Positions 62,070 through 64,000 of a stretch of DNA of 64,000 nt are shown one piece after another. Source of the stretch: Aulostomus chinensis. Taxonomy: Eukaryota > Chordata > Actinopteri > Syngnathiformes > Aulostomidae. Positions within the stretch are counted from its first letter, which is position 1; the number at the start of each line of letters is the position of its first letter. The DNA lies in the NCBI GenBank assembly GCA_037954235.1, contig JBBMOA010000004.1, positions 9,691,099 through 9,755,098 of the forward strand. Reading direction: 5' to 3'. The position numbers were made by a program, and so were the translations under genes. A model generated the notes under the pieces. The model was not told the origin of the DNA. It saw nothing but the letters and a program-made list of their open reading frames with translations, and ran no database searches.

Positions 62070-63098
62070 CTAACGTGATGCCGTGGAGGCAGCCTGTCGG
62101 AGCAGTTCGTCCCTCTCCGTCTTCAGCCGGTGGAATCTCAGCTGCAGCTCCTCGTGCTCCTGCAGCCTCTCCTCTCGCTCCGCCTCGACGAGCCTTTCGT
62201 GGGGGTCCTTCTCCTTCAGGGGGTTTCTCAGGAGCTTCTCGAATTGAGTCGTTTCCTCCTTCACCTCCAGGAAGCACTCACTGAGACGCTTGGTGTCCTC
62301 CAGCACTTCTGTCTTCAGCTCTTCTCTTTCCTCCCGTTGAGCTTCCAGGTGTTTGATTTTCATCCTCAGAGACTCATTGGCGCTCGTGGCCTCCTTCATG
62401 TTCGAGTCGATCTTGGCCACAGTTTCACGGAATCGGCATCTCTGTTCGGCGAGGAGCGCTGTGATGTGGCCGTTGAGGAAGTTCTGTCTCTCGCTGATGA
62501 CGGTTAGCATCCTGTGAGTCAGCTCCTGACGCAGCGACTCCAGCTTCTTCTTTTCGTGGGCCTCCACCTCCTTCAGCTTCCTCTCCGTGATGTCCCTCAT
62601 TTGATCCACGTCCTCCTGGTGTTGGAGCACCAGCGTCTTCACCGGGGCTTCAGGGTTGCACTCCTGCATGTCCACCATGATGCACCTTATTCTGCCTCTG
62701 ACCTCCCTCTTAAAGGAGTCTTTTTCTTTCTGCGCAGCCTCGGTGGACCGCAGACGATCTGCTCTCACCGCGCAGACGTACTGGTCCAGGTTCAAGCAGA
62801 GGCGTTTCACGTCTGTCTCTGCGATATTCAGGATGGCGTCTTGGTGACGCTGCTCATCCACCTCTATTTCCTCATCCAGGTCCTGCAGCGCATCCCTGGT
62901 GAACCCCAGACGTTTCTCTGATATCTCATACAGGGAGCGGAGCATTTTGATCTCCAGCTGGAGGGAACTGATCTCCGTCATCTCCTCCTCCAGCTCCACA
63001 TGGAGACATTTGATTTGGTCCTGCATGTCTGCTTCTGTCATCACAGCACTGAGTTCCTTTACAGGCTCCTTGTTGGGACCTGTTTTGGTGGCTGACAT
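62070..63098 (-). CDS. Single-exon DRC4/GAS8-like coiled-coil protein
   Basis: An uninterrupted 342-codon frame from ATG (63098) to TAG, unlike the many short exons of its neighbours. The protein is charged coiled coil throughout. In order and spacing it resembles DRC4 (GAS8), the dynein regulatory complex subunit that links outer-doublet microtubules in motile cilia. Examples are LYEISEKRL early on, then EERHQ-like DEQRHQDAI, VLQHQEDVDQMRDITERKLK, HEKKKLESLRQEL, VISERQNFLNGHITAL, and near the end ERLQEHEELQLRFHRLKTER plus DELLRQ. DRC4 itself is about 478 aa. This frame stops at the point corresponding to roughly residue 345, so the C-terminal part is missing. Intronless structure and truncation suggest a retrocopy with a retained frame. 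An independent coiled-coil family remains possible. No X-box or TATA was seen upstream. Confidence 0.72.
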   Translation of the reverse strand: MSATKTGPNKEPVKELSAVMTEADMQDQIKCLHVELEEEMTEISSLQLEIKMLRSLYEISEKRLGFTRDALQDLDEEIEVDEQRHQDAILNIAETDVKRLCLNLDQYVCAVRADRLRSTEAAQKEKDSFKREVRGRIRCIMVDMQECNPEAPVKTLVLQHQEDVDQMRDITERKLKEVEAHEKKKLESLRQELTHRMLTVISERQNFLNGHITALLAEQRCRFRETVAKIDSNMKEATSANESLRMKIKHLEAQREEREELKTEVLEDTKRLSECFLEVKEETTQFEKLLRNPLKEKDPHERLVEAEREERLQEHEELQLRFHRLKTERDELLRQAASTASR

Positions 63099-63186
63099 GT
63101 TTCCAGAATAGACTGATCAGAAATGAAGACAACAAAAGTCTCAGATCTGCAAGGAGAACCAGTTCTAACCCAGACAGACACTGCAG

Positions 63187-63246
63187 CTCTGTCATCTGGG
63201 CTCTGTCATCTGGGCTCTGTCATCTGGGCTCTGTCATCTGGGCTCA
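63187..63246. repeat. 17-bp tandem repeat upstream of the DRC4-like gene
   Basis: Four copies of CTCTGTCATCTGGG plus linker at 17-bp spacing, about 90 bp upstream of the DRC4-like start codon. Confidence 0.9.
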
Positions 63247-63663
63247 CGAGGCGTCAAACTTGACGTAAACGACTCGCTGTACCGATGTTGGGAGTCGTCG
63301 GCCCACAAAAATCGAATCAAAACAATGAAAGCAAGATTTGTGTGATTCCTCTCTCTGAGCGACGACGGTGGCTCCAGATCTCCGTTTTCGAACTGCAGTT
63401 CATGAAATAATTCAAGAATGTTTCTGTTATTGACGGCCAAACCAGAGCAGAAGACCCAAGAGCTCTAATAGAGTCGTCCGTGGTCGGTTCATACACGGAA
63501 CCACGTGGTGTCTTGTTTACCGTCCATCTTTGTGTGCCTGATCTCCACCCCCACAACAAACAAACACACAAAACTTGTCAATTTCCTCAATAAAATACAT
63601 TGAGTTTCAGGGGTCAGACCCAATATTCCATCAAACATTGGCAGTTTCCAAGTCATGTGACCC

Positions 63664-63775
63664 AGTAACAGGTCCAAAGCAGGACCAGGTATCAGGACCA
63701 GACATATCAGTACCAGGTATCAGGACCAGGTATCAGGACCAGACATATCAGTACCAGGTATCAGGACCAGACTTT
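63664..63775. repeat. Short GGACCAGGTATCA / GACATATCAGTACC tandem repeat
   Basis: Several imperfect direct copies of CAGGACCAGGTATCAGGACC and AGACATATCAGTACCAGG. Confidence 0.85.
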
Positions 63776-63829
63776 TTACACTTTCTGTCTTTTATACACT
63801 TTCTGTTTAGCGACAGGCAGCACAGGACC

Positions 63830-64000
63830 GGTGTAACGGACCGCGCCGGTGGGGGTTCGGGTGCCAGGTTAAACTATCTGAACCGATCTTGGAACATGAA
63901 ACTCTCTCTTATCCCGAAGCCAATCGGTGTCAGCGCTCGTCCCTGCGCGGACCAATCAGAGAGCAGCGCATGTTACCGGAGCCGGGGTTCCACCTGCTCC
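63830..64000. promoter_or_regulatory. CpG- and CCAAT-rich region at the right edge
   Basis: Two CCAAT boxes (GCCAATCGG near 63920; GACCAATCAG near 63950) lie in CpG-rich sequence. This looks like a promoter, either for the DRC4-like gene on the minus strand or for a gene beyond the window. Confidence 0.35.

Overview
The window is nuclear DNA of a teleost fish. Its protein-coding genes are vertebrate orthologues in short, GT-AG-spliced exons. Introns are small and full of (TG)n/(CA)n microsatellites, and the mobile elements (a LINE with a fish-type reverse transcriptase, a tRNA-derived SINE, a hAT-like DNA transposon) are of kinds common in ray-finned fish. There are no operons or bacterial features. 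Exon borders below were placed by eye from splice sites, reading phase and remembered family sequences; no aligner was run.

Left 13 kb: tandem repeats. A 31-bp minisatellite runs off the left edge, followed by about 8 kb of degenerate AT-rich GATC-containing satellite with a higher-order period near 1-1.4 kb. A 49/51-bp array with a 288-bp higher-order period follows. After about 740 bp of unique, promoter-like sequence comes a 2.5-kb, 27-bp minisatellite.

14.5-23.2 kb: dclre1c (Artemis nuclease, minus strand, 15 coding exons, about 661 aa) and meig1 (plus strand, 2 coding exons, 91 aa) are head to head. A consensus RFX X-box lies between them. dclre1c introns hold an internally deleted LINE and a hAT-like element with a BED zinc finger remnant.

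23.2-36.7 kb: gene-poor. It has a SINE, a CpG-rich stretch, tmem243 (plus, 4 coding exons, 117 aa), and 53-bp and 33-bp minisatellites; the 53-bp array occurs twice with a shared flank.

36.7-49.2 kb: dmtf1 (minus, 16 coding exons, about 667 aa) and cwf19l1 (plus, 14 coding exons, about 556 aa) are divergent around a CpG-rich region.

49.2-59.2 kb: a cd9-type tetraspanin (minus, 228 aa) ends tail to tail with cwf19l1. It has two candidate first coding exons with the same reading phase, each encoding a different cytoplasmic N-terminus and first membrane helix.

59.2-64 kb: microsatellite-rich spacer, then an intact single-exon ORF (342 aa, minus) resembling the N-terminal two thirds of the axonemal protein DRC4/GAS8, probably retrocopy-derived. 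The genes do not form one pathway: DNA repair, sperm/cilia, transcription, RNA processing and membrane organisation are mixed.
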